Positions 36,201 to 45,298 are shown, counted from the first letter of the stretch. The stretch is DNA of 64,000 bases from an uncultured Alphaproteobacteria bacterium (GCA_929200255.1 CAKMYZ010000002.1:62001-126000); one strand, 5' to 3'. Notes: generated from the sequence alone by a model not told the origin. Made by a program: numbers and translations.

Positions 36201-37073
36201 TCAAACGGCAGGTAAACCGTGGATCCAGGCCAGTATGCGCCGGGCCAGTGGCAAGGTTTGGCCGGGAGAAAACACATCTCCTGCCATCACATGGCCCATC
36301 GCGTCGTCGTCAGGGGTCTGGATTAGCGTGATCTCTGCAACCGGGCCACCCCAACGGCGCATCGTTGCGCGTATCTTGTCAGGATGCACCACCTGATCAT
36401 CCTCGTTGAAGCAAAACAGCGCAGGCGTCTTAATCTGCGACAGCGCAGCGCGCCGGGCGGCCCGCACCGCATCCGCCATCGCGTGCACAGCCTTGGTCGG
36501 GTAACTGATCGTCCAGTATTTTGCATGCGCATCATTGATTGCAGGAAAGCTCCGCTCGCGCCCGGCGATGTATTTCGCCCAGTGGTGTGCGCCGGGCAGA
36601 TCCAGCAGGAACTGCACAGCCCGGTGCCGCAACCCGAAATTGGGCGAAATATGCACCATCGCCTTGACCTGCGCACCGCCCGCCAATGCATATGTCGCCA
36701 GCGTACAACCCGTTGAGCAGCCCATGATGATCACCTCATCACCGATGGTCTGTGCGATGGCAATCGCCTCGGCCACGTCGCGTGTCCACGCCGCGAACGT
36801 TGCACGGCCCATCGCCGGTCCGTCCTGGCCGTGCCCTGACAGCCGCGTGAAATGCAGATTTGCACCAAGCCCTTCAGCCACCAGATCAGGCAGTGGGCGC
36901 AACTCCTCGCCGGTCGCTGAAAACCCATGGATATAAAGCACGGCAACGGCCGTCTTTGTCGCCGGTCGTCCGGCCCAGACGATCCGCTTTTCGCAACCAG
37001 AACGCAACGCCGGGACCCGCGCCTCGGCTTGGGCCAGATCGGCCGCGATTGTATTGAGATCGAGCAAGCGCAT
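36201..37073 (-). CDS. Alpha/beta-hydrolase (carboxylesterase-like)
   Basis: The 290-residue product from ATG 37073 has oxyanion region LYIHGFSATGEE, a nucleophile elbow MGCSTGC with Ser120, acid Asp in FNEDDQVV and His in DAMGHVM. This is an apparently functional triad; the substrate is unknown. It is the middle of three alpha/beta-hydrolases on this strand. ATG 37121 would add residues unlike the family. Confidence 0.82.
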   Translation of the reverse strand: MRLLDLNTIAADLAQAEARVPALRSGCEKRIVWAGRPATKTAVAVLYIHGFSATGEELRPLPDLVAEGLGANLHFTRLSGHGQDGPAMGRATFAAWTRDVAEAIAIAQTIGDEVIIMGCSTGCTLATYALAGGAQVKAMVHISPNFGLRHRAVQFLLDLPGAHHWAKYIAGRERSFPAINDAHAKYWTISYPTKAVHAMADAVRAARRAALSQIKTPALFCFNEDDQVVHPDKIRATMRRWGGPVAEITLIQTPDDDAMGHVMAGDVFSPGQTLPLARRILAWIHGLPAV

Positions 37074-37105
37074 GCAGCCCCCAAAGTGAAACTCAGCATC
37101 AGACC

Positions 37106-37128
37106 GTAGGGTGGGTGCCAACCCACGC
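37106..37128. repeat. REP-like palindromic element
   Basis: A GTAGGGTGGG start with a GTGGGT/ACCCAC stem and GCCA loop lies between two hydrolase genes. A related element begins at 45295 beside a transposase remnant. Such GTAGGGYGGG hairpins are common interspersed repeats. Confidence 0.45.
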
Positions 37129-37132
37129 GCAC

Positions 37133-37888
37133 CTACCCCGTGCGCGCCAAAACCTCTTCAACTGAGGACACGATCAACTCCAGACATTCATCATTCGAAA
37201 AACGATGATCCGCGCCATCCACCAATGTCAGGCGCATATCGGGGCTTTGCGCATGATCAAGCAGGCGCAAGGCCACCGACATATCCACATCAACGTCCGC
37301 GGTGCCTTGCAGCGACCGCACCGGAAATGGGAGCAGCAGTGGATCGCGCAAGACCAGGCGGTCCCGCCCTTCTTCGATCAAGCGGCGGGTAATGATGTAG
37401 GCTTCGCCGTATTCCGAAGGCAGAGCCACCTGCCCGGCCATCAGTTCCTGTTTCTGCGCGTCCGAGAAACCGGCCCACATGCTGTCCTCGGTAAAATCGG
37501 GGGCGGCGGCAATCGTCACGATGCCCGCGACGCGTTCAGGCATCGCGCGGGCCACCAGCAAGGATATCCAGCCGCCCATGCTGGAGCCCACCAATACCAC
37601 CTTGCCGGACAACAGACCGATCGCCGCACAGGCATCCTCAAACCAATCGCCAATCGCACCGTCAGTGAAATCTTCACCGCTTTCGCCATGGCCCGAATAA
37701 TCAAACCGCAAAAATGCGCGGCCCGCCTCACGCGCCCATTGTTCCAGATGCACGGCCTTGTTGCCGCCCATATCCGACTTGAACCCACCCAGAAAGACAA
37801 CAGTCGGGCCGGTGCCATCACTCAGGTGATAGGCAATACGGCGGCCCTGCGGCGTAACAAATGACGGCGTATCTTGTGTATTTTCCAT
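37133..37888 (-). CDS. Alpha/beta-hydrolase (ABHD10-like thioesterase/esterase)
   Basis: The 251-residue product has VVFLGGFKSDMGGNKA (oxyanion region), RFDYSGHGESG, nucleophile elbow GSSMGG (Ser103), a later Asp and His in VDGADHRFS. This resembles ABHD10/palmitoyl-thioesterase-like bacterial hydrolases. The triad appears intact. It is divergent from thrS across a 288-base gap. Confidence 0.83.
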   Translation of the reverse strand: MENTQDTPSFVTPQGRRIAYHLSDGTGPTVVFLGGFKSDMGGNKAVHLEQWAREAGRAFLRFDYSGHGESGEDFTDGAIGDWFEDACAAIGLLSGKVVLVGSSMGGWISLLVARAMPERVAGIVTIAAAPDFTEDSMWAGFSDAQKQELMAGQVALPSEYGEAYIITRRLIEEGRDRLVLRDPLLLPFPVRSLQGTADVDVDMSVALRLLDHAQSPDMRLTLVDGADHRFSNDECLELIVSSVEEVLARTG

Positions 37889-37948
37889 GCCTGCAAAGCA
37901 CCATAACGGGCAATCGGCTGCAAGCCCCTGATACGAAACAGGGAACAG

Positions 37949-38122
37949 TCACGACAGTCTGGCCAACCCGCTGGCGTCGCGATTTGCCTCGGGGCGACAG
38001 AAATCCTGTAATTGCGCCGCTGCCCAGACATCGCAGTCAGCGCAGGTTCGGGCATTTTGTTTGCAGCCACCCGTGCAACGCACTTGACCATTCCCCGTTC
38101 CCCCGGCATTTAGCCCACTCAC
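37949..38122 (-). CDS. Possible small Cys-rich protein
   Basis: A 57-codon frame from GTG 38122 (alternative GTG 38083 with GGGGAA upstream) encodes a Cys-rich sequence with CTGGC then [16 protein letters not shown], faintly like the C-terminal zinc-type region of DUF6455 proteins of Rhodobacteraceae. It lies antisense in the thrS leader. The start is uncertain and coding status is weak; the rest of the 288-base gap shows nothing clear. Confidence 0.25.
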   Translation of the reverse strand: MSGLNAGGTGNGQVRCTGGCKQNARTCADCDVWAAAQLQDFCRPEANRDASGLARLS

Positions 38123-38176
38123 ATAACCCGCAACCGGGCGTTTTGTAGGCGCCAAACAGACGAGGAGACAGCCAAT

Positions 38177-40123
38177 ATGGCACAGATTTCCCTTACTTTT
38201 CCCGACGGCAATGCACGCAGCTATGATGTGGGCGTGACCGCAGCTGATGTGGCTGCTGATATCTCATCCAGCTTGCGCAAGAAGGCGATCAGCGCGACCG
38301 TCAACGGCCAGCACTGGGATCTGCAATGGCCGATTGAGGCCGATAGCAGCATCGCTATCAACACCATGAAAGATCAAGAACCTGCCCTTGAGCTGGTGCG
38401 CCACGATCTGGCGCATATTATGGCGCGCGCAGTGCAGGAAATCTGGCCCGAAACACAGGTCACAATCGGCCCAGTGATCAAGGACGGCTGGTATTACGAC
38501 TTTGACCGCAAAGAGCCTTTTACGCCAGAAGACCTCGGCCTGATCGAAAAAAAGATGAAAGAGATCATCAACAAGCGCGAGCCTGTGCGGACCGAGATTT
38601 GGGAGCGCGATGTCGCGATCCAATACTACAAGGACCGGGGCGAGCCCTATAAAGTTGAATTGATCGAAAGCATCCCCGGCAATGAACCCCTGCGCATGTA
38701 TTGGCACGGCGACTGGCAGGACCTTTGCCGTGGCCCCCACCTGCAGCACACAGGGCAAGTCCCCGCCGATGGGTTCAAACTGATGTCCATCGCTGGCGCC
38801 TATTGGCGTGGCGACAGTGACCGCGCGATGTTGCAGCGGATCTATGGCGCAGCTTTTACCAATAAGGAAGGGCTCAAAGCCCACCTGCACATGCTAAAAG
38901 AAGCCGCCAAACGCGACCACCGCAAGCTGGGCCGCGAAATGGACCTGTTCCATATGCAGGAAGAAGCCCCCGGTCAGGTATTCTGGCACCCCAACGGCTG
39001 GACCGTCTACACCGAATTGCAAGATTACATGCGCCGTCAGCAACGCAAGGGCGGCTATGTTGAGGTGAACACACCACAGGTTGTGGACCGCAAGCTGTGG
39101 GAAGCCTCCGGGCACTGGGAAAAATATCAGGATCATATGTTTATCGTTGAAGTGGACGAGGACCACGCGCGCGAAAAGGCGGTGAACGCGCTCAAGCCGA
39201 TGAACTGCCCCTGCCACGTGCAGATATTTAACCAAGGCCTGAAATCCTACCGCGACCTGCCGTTGCGCATGGCCGAGTTTGGGTCATGCAACCGGTATGA
39301 ACCCTCAGGTGCCTTGCACGGCATCATGCGCGTGCGCGGGTTTACGCAGGACGACGGGCATATCTTCTGCCGCGAGAACCAGATCGAATCGGAGACTGCG
39401 GAATTCATCAGCTTTCTCAGCCGCATCTATAAGGACCTCGGGTTTGAGAACTTCAAAGTGAAGTTCTCGGATCGGCCTGAAATGCGGGCCGGGTCAGATG
39501 ATGTCTGGGACAAGGCAGAAGAGGCATTGCTTGCCGCGACACGCGCCGCAGGGATCGAGCCTGAACTGAACCCCGGCGAAGGGGCGTTCTACGGCCCCAA
39601 GCTGGAGTTTGTACTGACTGACGCCATTGGCCGCGACTGGCAATGTGGCACGCATCAAGTGGATTTTGTGCTGCCGGAGCGACTGGATGCCAGCTACATC
39701 GGTGAAGACGGGGCAAAGCATCGCCCCGTCATGCTGCACCGTGCGCTGCTGGGATCGTTTGAGCGTTTCATCGGTATCCTGATCGAAGAACACGCAGGTA
39801 AACTGCCCTTCTGGCTGGCGCCGCGTCAGGTGGTTGTCGCGACGATTGTGTCGGATGCCGATGACTATGCCATGGAAGTTGTGGCTGCGTTGAAGGCCGC
39901 GGGTGTGCGGGCCGAAGCTGACCTGCGTAACGAGAAGATCAACTTCAAAGTACGCGAACACTCGGTTGGCAAGGTGCCTGTGATTCTGGCACTGGGCGCA
40001 CGCGAAGTGGATGAGAAAACAGTGACGGTGCGACGGCTGGGTGAGAACAAGACATCTGTAACATCATTGGATGAAATTGTTTCAATCCTTGGAAAAGAGG
40101 CGACACCACCGGACCTTTTGTAA
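38177..40123 (+). CDS. thrS: Threonyl-tRNA synthetase
   Basis: The 648-residue class II synthetase has an N-terminal TGS domain (about 1-62), editing domain with [10 protein letters not shown] and Cys-containing LCRGPH motif, catalytic core ([40 protein letters not shown]) and a C-terminal anticodon-binding domain. GAGGAGA lies upstream of ATG 38177. Complete and of usual length. A hairpin follows. Confidence 0.97.
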   Translation: MAQISLTFPDGNARSYDVGVTAADVAADISSSLRKKAISATVNGQHWDLQWPIEADSSIAINTMKDQEPALELVRHDLAHIMARAVQEIWPETQVTIGPVIKDGWYYDFDRKEPFTPEDLGLIEKKMKEIINKREPVRTEIWERDVAIQYYKDRGEPYKVELIESIPGNEPLRMYWHGDWQDLCRGPHLQHTGQVPADGFKLMSIAGAYWRGDSDRAMLQRIYGAAFTNKEGLKAHLHMLKEAAKRDHRKLGREMDLFHMQEEAPGQVFWHPNGWTVYTELQDYMRRQQRKGGYVEVNTPQVVDRKLWEASGHWEKYQDHMFIVEVDEDHAREKAVNALKPMNCPCHVQIFNQGLKSYRDLPLRMAEFGSCNRYEPSGALHGIMRVRGFTQDDGHIFCRENQIESETAEFISFLSRIYKDLGFENFKVKFSDRPEMRAGSDDVWDKAEEALLAATRAAGIEPELNPGEGAFYGPKLEFVLTDAIGRDWQCGTHQVDFVLPERLDASYIGEDGAKHRPVMLHRALLGSFERFIGILIEEHAGKLPFWLAPRQVVVATIVSDADDYAMEVVAALKAAGVRAEADLRNEKINFKVREHSVGKVPVILALGAREVDEKTVTVRRLGENKTSVTSLDEIVSILGKEATPPDLL

Positions 40124-40149
40124 CATTCCAGCGCTGGACCCTGTAACAA

Positions 40150-40175
40150 ACCCGCCGGTGGGAACATCGGCGGGT
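40150..40175 (+). terminator. Hairpin after thrS
   Basis: ACCCGCCG pairs with CGGCGGGT around a ten-base loop, 26 bases after the stop, followed by a T-containing but interrupted tail. Confidence 0.6.
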
Positions 40176-40361
40176 GCATTGTTTATTAAGGCAATTTCCG
40201 CTGTTATCCCCCGCTTCCGGCAAAGCCTCGCTCACTTCATCTCACGGAGCTGCGATGCACGGGTCTGTGAATAGCCGATGACTGGTCGGGGCGGTTAGGG
40301 TCTAGGCATCGCCGAGATACGGTGACGATCCAAAACTGACCAAAACCAAGGAAACTTATTT

Positions 40362-40664
40362 ATGTCCAACGCTACAAAGACACTCGTTCTTGCTTCCGCC
40401 GTTGCCTCTGCTGTTGCAGGCCTGACAACTGCCGCTCACGCACAAGAAAACGTCAAGTGCTACGGCGTATCTCTCGCTGGCGAAAACGACTGTGCAGCTG
40501 GCCCAGGCACAACATGCGCCGGGACATCCACAGTTGACTATCAGGGCAACGCCTGGACATTCGTGCCAGCCGGAACATGCGAAACAATGGAACTGCCAGC
40601 GTCTGCCGACGGCACAGCGCGCATGGGCTCGCTCGAAGCGCTTGAGCGTGATATCCCTGCATAA
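40362..40664 (+). CDS. bufA: Bufferin precursor peptide (DUF2282, BufA1-like)
   Basis: The 100-residue product has a signal peptide (about 1-27, ending AHA) and the DUF2282 pattern: Cys33 in [13 protein letters not shown], Cys44, Cys52 in TTCAG, and Cys73 in FVPAGTC. DUF2282 proteins are precursors of bufferins, periplasmic copper-binding RiPPs whose Cys residues are modified by a DUF692 iron oxidase. A 27-residue tail without Cys follows Cys73. AAGGAAA precedes the ATG. The next three genes complete the standard operon. Function is by family; metal binding is not shown here. Confidence 0.9.
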   Translation: MSNATKTLVLASAVASAVAGLTTAAHAQENVKCYGVSLAGENDCAAGPGTTCAGTSTVDYQGNAWTFVPAGTCETMELPASADGTARMGSLEALERDIPA

Positions 40665-40676
40665 ACGATCCTCGGT

Positions 40677-40702
40677 GTAAGGTGGATCATGATCCACCTT
40701 AC
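40677..40702 (+). promoter_or_regulatory. Perfect 26-bp palindrome between bufA and bufB
   Basis: The 13-base arm GTAAGGTGGATCA is followed directly by its exact reverse complement, 13 bases after the bufA stop. As RNA it gives a long hairpin without a T run; as DNA it could be a dimeric operator. It may set high precursor to low enzyme ratio by partial termination or 3'-end protection. Confidence 0.75.
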
Positions 40703-40728
40703 GTCACACCACTCACGGGGCTGTTCCA

Positions 40729-41583
40729 ATGCTTGACGCGACACATGCTGTTTCCCTCCCCACCCGCCCCGGCGTTGGTTACAAGCCTCAGCATTATTCG
40801 GCGATCATGGCTGAACCCGGCCCACTAGCATGGCTTGAAATCCATGCCGAAAACTACATGGGCGATGGCGGGCGCCCGATTGCGCAGTTGCGTCATCTGG
40901 CCGAACGCTTCCCTATTTCGGTACATGGTGTTGGCCTGTCCATTGGCGCTGAAGGCGATCTGGACAAGGATCACCTTGCCCGCCTCAAGCACCTTATCTC
41001 TTGGCTGAACCCTGCCAGCTTTTCCGAACACCTGGCCTGGTCGACCCACGACAGCCATTTCTTCAACGATCTTCTGCCCCTGCCCTACACGCCCAAAACG
41101 CTCGATCATGTTGCCGCCCACATCAACGAAGTCCAGGACACTGTCGGGCGGTGCATGTTGCTGGAAAACCCCTCCAGCTATCTGGCCTTTGCGGAATCCA
41201 CCCTGTCCGAGACAGATTTCCTGCGCGAGTTGACACAACGCACCGGCTGCGGCCTGCTGCTTGACGTCAACAACGTCTTTGTCAGCGCCACAAATCTCAA
41301 AACCTCACCCCAAGCCTATATCGACGACTTTCCGCTGGAGGCTGTTGGTGAAATTCACCTTGGCGGCCATGATGAGGATGAAGACGAAACCGGCGCACCG
41401 CTACTGATCGACAGCCACGGCAAGGCGGTGGTTGATCCGGTCTGGGCACTGCTGGACTATACCCTCGCCAAATCCGGGCCCAAACCGCTGCTGACCGAAT
41501 GGGATACGGATGTCCCCGCATGGCCCGTCCTGGCCGAAGAGATCAGCCGTGCCGACAAGGCTCTGTCATTGGTGACGGCATGA
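40729..41583 (+). CDS. bufB: Bufferin-maturing multinuclear iron oxidase (DUF692, BufB)
   Basis: The 284-residue product is a DUF692 (MNIO) enzyme with TIM-barrel metal-ligand motifs: WLEIHAENYM, SVHGVGLSIG, FSEHLAWS, LLENPSSY, LLLDVNNVFV, GEIHLGGHDED and LTEWDTDVPAW. Relatives oxidatively remodel Cys residues of ribosomal peptides (MbnB, TglH); in bufferins they form thiooxazoles. It is separated from bufA by 64 bases with the palindrome and overlaps bufC by four bases. Confidence 0.92.
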   Translation: MLDATHAVSLPTRPGVGYKPQHYSAIMAEPGPLAWLEIHAENYMGDGGRPIAQLRHLAERFPISVHGVGLSIGAEGDLDKDHLARLKHLISWLNPASFSEHLAWSTHDSHFFNDLLPLPYTPKTLDHVAAHINEVQDTVGRCMLLENPSSYLAFAESTLSETDFLRELTQRTGCGLLLDVNNVFVSATNLKTSPQAYIDDFPLEAVGEIHLGGHDEDEDETGAPLLIDSHGKAVVDPVWALLDYTLAKSGPKPLLTEWDTDVPAWPVLAEEISRADKALSLVTA

Positions 41584-42317
41584 GCGTCACCCAGGCCCAG
41601 TTTCGCACCGCAATGCTGGACCCCAACGCCGCCGTGCCCGCCGGTATCGTCAACCCCGATGGGGCACAGGCAAGCAAGCGGTTCAACGTCTACCGCAACA
41701 ATGTGGCCGTCGGCCTGTCCGACGCGCTTGAGGCGGCTTTTCCTGTAGTGCGCAAACTGGTCGGTGATGAATTTTTCCGCGCCATGGCGGGGGTTTACCT
41801 GCGCAAGCACCCGCCAAAGTCACCGCTGATGATGTTCTATGGCGATGCGATGCCGCAGTTCCTGCGCCGGTTTGAACCTGCCAAAACCGTCCCCTACCTT
41901 CCCGACATCGCCGCGATGGAGCTGGCCCTGCGCCACGCCTATCACGCAGCCGATGCGACACCTGCACCCCCAGACGCCCTTGGCGCTATCGCGCCCGACG
42001 CATTGATGGGCACGCGGTTGCGCATCGCCCCTGCGGTGCAGACTGCGACCTCCGACTACCCCATACACGCGATCTATCGCGCCAATACACAAAGTGACGC
42101 CCCCAAACCGGTGATGCAGGCCGAAGCCGTGCTGATCACCCGTTCCGGTTTTGATCCTGATATTCATCCCATCAATGCCGCCGCCGCCAAAGCGATCAGC
42201 CTTTTGCAAAACGGGCATACGCTGGGCGAGGCCATCGCCACCGCGGATGACACCCTTGATCTGGGTGCCGTGTTGGGGTTGTTATTGGCCCAAGGCGCGA
42301 TCACTGAAATTTACTGA
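41580..42317 (+). CDS. bufC: Bufferin system partner protein (DUF2063, BufC)
   Basis: The 245-residue product starts TQAQFRTAMLDPNAAVPAGI and contains RFNVYRNNVAVGLSDALEAAFPVVRKLVG and YLPDIAAMELALRHAYHA, diagnostic of the DUF2063 N-terminal DNA-binding-like fold and following domain. In MNIO systems DUF2063 proteins partner the oxidase and present the precursor. It overlaps bufB by four bases (ATGA), supporting complex formation. Confidence 0.9.
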   Translation: MSVTQAQFRTAMLDPNAAVPAGIVNPDGAQASKRFNVYRNNVAVGLSDALEAAFPVVRKLVGDEFFRAMAGVYLRKHPPKSPLMMFYGDAMPQFLRRFEPAKTVPYLPDIAAMELALRHAYHAADATPAPPDALGAIAPDALMGTRLRIAPAVQTATSDYPIHAIYRANTQSDAPKPVMQAEAVLITRSGFDPDIHPINAAAAKAISLLQNGHTLGEAIATADDTLDLGAVLGLLLAQGAITEIY

Positions 42318-42330
42318 AAGGCCCCACCCC

Positions 42331-42879
42331 ATGATCACAGCACCTTTCGCGCATCTCGCACAACCACTCAACCGTGCTGGCGACCAGATCCTGCCACTGC
42401 TTGCCCGCTTTGTCTTTGCCGCAGTGCTACTGCAGTATTTCTGGAATGCCGGCCAGCTTAAGATCGGCGACGGAATTTTCGGCATCTTTTCACCGTCAGT
42501 CGGCGCGTATGGACAGATCTTTCCCAAGGCAATGGAAGCTGTGGGCTACGACATCAGCCAAATGAACATCTTTCACTGGGCTGTCGTTGTGGCAGGCACG
42601 ATTGCTGAATTTGTGCTGCCTTTGCTGATTGTTATCGGGCTACTGACCCGCCTGGCCGCACTGGGTATGATTGGGTTCATTTTCGTGCAATCGCTAACCG
42701 ATCTCTACGGCCATGGCGGGATTGAACATGCCGCAACCGTCGGCGCATGGTTCGACCGTATGTCGGACGCGGCCATACTGGATCAGCGCGCCTTTTGGGT
42801 GCTTTGCCTGCTGGTTCTTGTGTTCAAAGGGGCTGGCGCGATTTCAGTTGATCGCGGTCTCTTTAGAAATGCGCCTTAG
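42331..42879 (+). CDS. DoxX-family membrane protein of the bufferin operon
   Basis: The 182-residue inner-membrane protein has four to five hydrophobic helices and the DoxX pattern (LPLLARFVFAAVLLQYFWN; GFIFVQSLTDLYGHG). A DoxX gene commonly closes bufA-B-C operons; its role may be redox or quinone-linked but is not established. It follows bufC by 13 bases with GAAAGG upstream. The last 17 bases overlap a convergent gene. Confidence 0.87.
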   Translation: MITAPFAHLAQPLNRAGDQILPLLARFVFAAVLLQYFWNAGQLKIGDGIFGIFSPSVGAYGQIFPKAMEAVGYDISQMNIFHWAVVVAGTIAEFVLPLLIVIGLLTRLAALGMIGFIFVQSLTDLYGHGGIEHAATVGAWFDRMSDAAILDQRAFWVLCLLVLVFKGAGAISVDRGLFRNAP

Positions 42880-43231
42880 GCTCATCCGGTTTGCCCGCGG
42901 CCACGGCCAGTAGGCCACCCAAAGCGGCAAACCCAATGGGGAACATGGTGAAGACATTGAACCCAAACGCTGTGTAAAAACATAGCGCAGCAAGGATCAT
43001 CAGGATACCACCCCACAACGCGCGCACCTTGGCCATTGCACCACCGGCAATGGTCAGCAAAGGTGCGACAAAGCTCGCGAACTGGGTGAAAACGGGATTT
43101 TCGAAGAGGCCAAAGAGGTCACCCAGCTCTGGCCAGCGCAAGGACAACTCCGAATAGCCGAAGCCAAACAGCCCCACGAAAATGCCCATTACTCCTGCAA
43201 TCAGGCCAAGTATCATCGCCGCGTTGCGCAT
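42863..43231 (-). CDS. Small membrane protein of unknown function
   Basis: A 122-residue hydrophobic protein with about four transmembrane helices (starting MRNAAMILGLIAGVMGIFVGLFGFGY) and a short polar C-terminus. The layout recalls DUF4064-like proteins, but I would not assign a family. AAGGAG precedes the ATG, so it is probably expressed. It converges on the DoxX gene with a 17-base overlap. Confidence 0.7.
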   Translation of the reverse strand: MRNAAMILGLIAGVMGIFVGLFGFGYSELSLRWPELGDLFGLFENPVFTQFASFVAPLLTIAGGAMAKVRALWGGILMILAALCFYTAFGFNVFTMFPIGFAALGGLLAVAAGKPDEPKAHF

Positions 43232-43276
43232 GGTGGTCTCCTTGATGCTCTGGCTACTGACATAAGTACCCGAGGG

Positions 43277-43606
43277 CTAGGTGCCAAGGTATTTGGCCTG
43301 CACATCCGCTTTCCAGCCGATGGTCCATTCCCCGTCAAGCTCAATTGCGGGACGTTTCAGCAGCGTTGGGTGGGCAGCCAGCAAGATGGCGGGGTCCGCC
43401 TCTTTTTCGACGTCAGACAAGCCACGCCATGTTGTTGAGGCCCGGTTGACGGCCTTATCGCCGAAAGCGCTAACAATTGCCGCGATGTCAGTGGCAGAGA
43501 TGGCGTCGGCACGCACATCGGTCACATCCGGCCGATGGCCGGCAACAGCTAAAGACTTCAACGCTTTGCGGCAGGTGTCACAGTTTTTTAAGCCAATAAA
43601 TTGCAT
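43277..43606 (-). CDS. ArsC/Spx-family thioredoxin-fold protein
   Basis: The 109-residue product begins MQFIGLKNCDTCRKALKSL with a CxxC pair (Cys9, Cys12), and has LLKRPAIELDGEWTIGW near the end, typical of the ArsC/YffB-like family. These include arsenate reductases and uncharacterised relatives; no arsenic genes are near, so arsenate reduction is not supported. ATG 43606 follows CTGGGGGCG. Longer frames reach over the cold-shock gene promoter. Divergent from that gene. Confidence 0.83.
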   Translation of the reverse strand: MQFIGLKNCDTCRKALKSLAVAGHRPDVTDVRADAISATDIAAIVSAFGDKAVNRASTTWRGLSDVEKEADPAILLAAHPTLLKRPAIELDGEWTIGWKADVQAKYLGT

Positions 43607-43754
43607 ATCGCCCCCAGGTTGTGCAAAATCTCGCCTGATCGCCATATGCGACCATCTGTCATTTGATTTTTGCATAAAACACTCAACCTTAGGAATATCA
43701 AGTAAAGGAAGGTCCACTGCCACGGGCCTCAAGACACAAAAAGGAGTGCAGACA

Positions 43755-43964
43755 ATGCCAACTGGCACCGTCAAGTGGTTCAACACAGCAAAGGGTTACG
43801 GTTTCATTGCCCCCGAAGAGGGTGGCGCGGATATCTTCGTGCATATCTCTGCGGTGGAACAATCCGGGCTGACCGGCCTCGCCGATGAAGAGAAGGTCAC
43901 ATTTGACCTGATCACAGGGCGTGATGGCCGTGAAATGGCCGGCAACATCGCAAAATTAGGGTAG
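43755..43964 (+). CDS. Cold-shock protein (CspA family)
   Basis: The 69-residue single-domain RNA/DNA-binding protein has GTVKWFNTAKGYGFIAPEEGG (RNP1-like) and DIFVHISAVE (RNP2-like), the complete cold-shock fold. AAGGAG lies eight bases before the ATG. The 148-base leader shared with the divergent ArsC-like gene may carry a long 5' UTR as is common for csp genes, though no thermosensor structure was resolved. Confidence 0.95.
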   Translation: MPTGTVKWFNTAKGYGFIAPEEGGADIFVHISAVEQSGLTGLADEEKVTFDLITGRDGREMAGNIAKLG

Positions 43965-43970
43965 GCCTCT

Positions 43971-43983
43971 GCGCGGGTCGCGC
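43971..43983 (+). terminator. Small hairpin after the cold-shock gene
   Basis: GCGCG-GGT-CGCGC followed by GTTT lies just past the csp stop; short, so only a tentative terminator. Confidence 0.35.
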
Positions 43984-43985
43984 GT

Positions 43986-44960
43986 TTAGCTATCTTTATT
44001 CTGCATCCGTTGGCGTACCAGCGCCATCACGTCGAGATCCTCGGCGGTGGGTTGGATATCGCTCAATTCAGCCTCGACCGCTTTGGCATAGGCGTTTTCT
44101 TCCTCAAGGGCCGCATCTTTGTAACGCATGTAGATCAGGGCACCGCCCGCACATTGCAAGCTAAAGAAGAACAGGTAGAAGAACACACACAGGCCTGCGA
44201 AAATCAGACCCTCCGTGCCAAAGGTTGCAAAATCATTGAAGGAATCAAGGTTTCCCACCTGCTCAAGGTTTTGGGTCAAACGCTCTGCGATGCCCAAAGG
44301 GATTGATAGCAGCGTGACAATCGGAACGACCAACAAGGCCCCGATCTGCGAGATCAAGACCAGAAAGAACAACGAAAAGAAGCCACGGCCAAATCCATGG
44401 AACGGGGTGTGCTGCCGCCCGCTGGGGTCGGCGCCGACAGCAGCCCCGGCCATAGGCATCAAAAGGGCGGCATGCAGCGCGATGATCAAGCCACCGCCGA
44501 TCAGGCCGACCGCGAACGTCAAAATCGGGCTGCTTTGAAACAGCAACCCGATGACAGCATCGGTGTTGTCGGGGTCAATCGCCGCAAAATCCGCAGGGGT
44601 CAGCGGGGTTGTGAGCACAAATGCCGCGACGCCGCCAACAAGTATGATCAGCGCGCAGAAGGCCTCAAAAAAGCCATAGCCGATGGCAGGAAGCATCAGG
44701 CCAAGATAGGTGTTACGCGGGCGAACCTCTTTCGCCTGCAAACCAACACGCATGCCCACCATGATCGGCACAACACCGGCCGCCGCACCACAGGCTGCGG
44801 CCACAAGTATCCCCGCTAAGGGGGATGCAAGCATGATGATCAGCACCGGGATGATCGCCACGATCCCAAAGAAAAACAGGGCGATAATCAGCACCGGCAA
44901 CACAATGGCATAGCGCCACAGGATCGAGAATGAAAACGGAATCGCGCGCAGGAATATCAT
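43986..44960 (-). CDS. Polytopic membrane protein of unknown function
   Basis: The 324-residue product has about six hydrophobic segments, beginning MIFLRAIPFSFSILWRYAIVL, and a polar acidic C-terminal tail with helices (about 275-324). I do not recognise a family beyond a general uncharacterised alphaproteobacterial membrane protein. ATG 44960 has GGAG upstream. It stands alone between the cold-shock gene and a 427-base gap. Confidence 0.75.
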   Translation of the reverse strand: MIFLRAIPFSFSILWRYAIVLPVLIIALFFFGIVAIIPVLIIMLASPLAGILVAAACGAAAGVVPIMVGMRVGLQAKEVRPRNTYLGLMLPAIGYGFFEAFCALIILVGGVAAFVLTTPLTPADFAAIDPDNTDAVIGLLFQSSPILTFAVGLIGGGLIIALHAALLMPMAGAAVGADPSGRQHTPFHGFGRGFFSLFFLVLISQIGALLVVPIVTLLSIPLGIAERLTQNLEQVGNLDSFNDFATFGTEGLIFAGLCVFFYLFFFSLQCAGGALIYMRYKDAALEEENAYAKAVEAELSDIQPTAEDLDVMALVRQRMQNKDS

Positions 44961-45208
44961 GCAGGTCTCCGGGCCGTTGGGTTGCACCGATTATGCGCGA
45001 CAACGCCCGCAAAGGAAGCCCCCAACCCCAAGTTGGTGGTCAACTGCGCCATTCGCCGCGCATACGCGCCCCACAAAGGGCCATGGCAGGGCCTGATCAA
45101 AGCCGGGGAAAGACCACCCCGGCGGCCATCAACGCCCCCCAAGCACGGTATAATTGACGGAAGACAGCGCCCGGACCTCGGGGTGGGCGCGCCTACTACG
45201 CGGCACTT

Positions 45209-45298
45209 ATGAATTACTATTTGATCAACTCGGCGAAGCATGGATTTGCGGATGACCCGACGGATTGGCCGTATTCGCCCTTGCATGTGCAAGCGTAG
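45209..45298 (+). pseudogene. Remnant of a REP-associated tyrosine transposase (RAYT) C-terminus
   Basis: Thirty codons read MNYYLINSAKHGFADDPTDW then PYSPLHVQA and stop, matching the RAYT C-terminal pattern NPVKHG...DWPYSSLH. Just upstream another frame gives RHL before a stop, indicating a frameshift. Nothing of the catalytic HUH domain was found in the rest of the 44961-45387 gap. A REP-like hairpin follows at once. Confidence 0.7.

Noticed and set aside
40176..40361. ECF sigma (SigF-type) promoter before bufA
   Set aside because: Copper-responsive sigma factors control some bufferin operons, but no clear matching -35/-10 pair and no sigma/anti-sigma gene is present here.
43281..43754. 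Long in-frame extension upstream of the cold-shock gene
   Set aside because: It is antisense to the ArsC-like gene; the cold-shock domain starts at 43755 with its own ribosome site.
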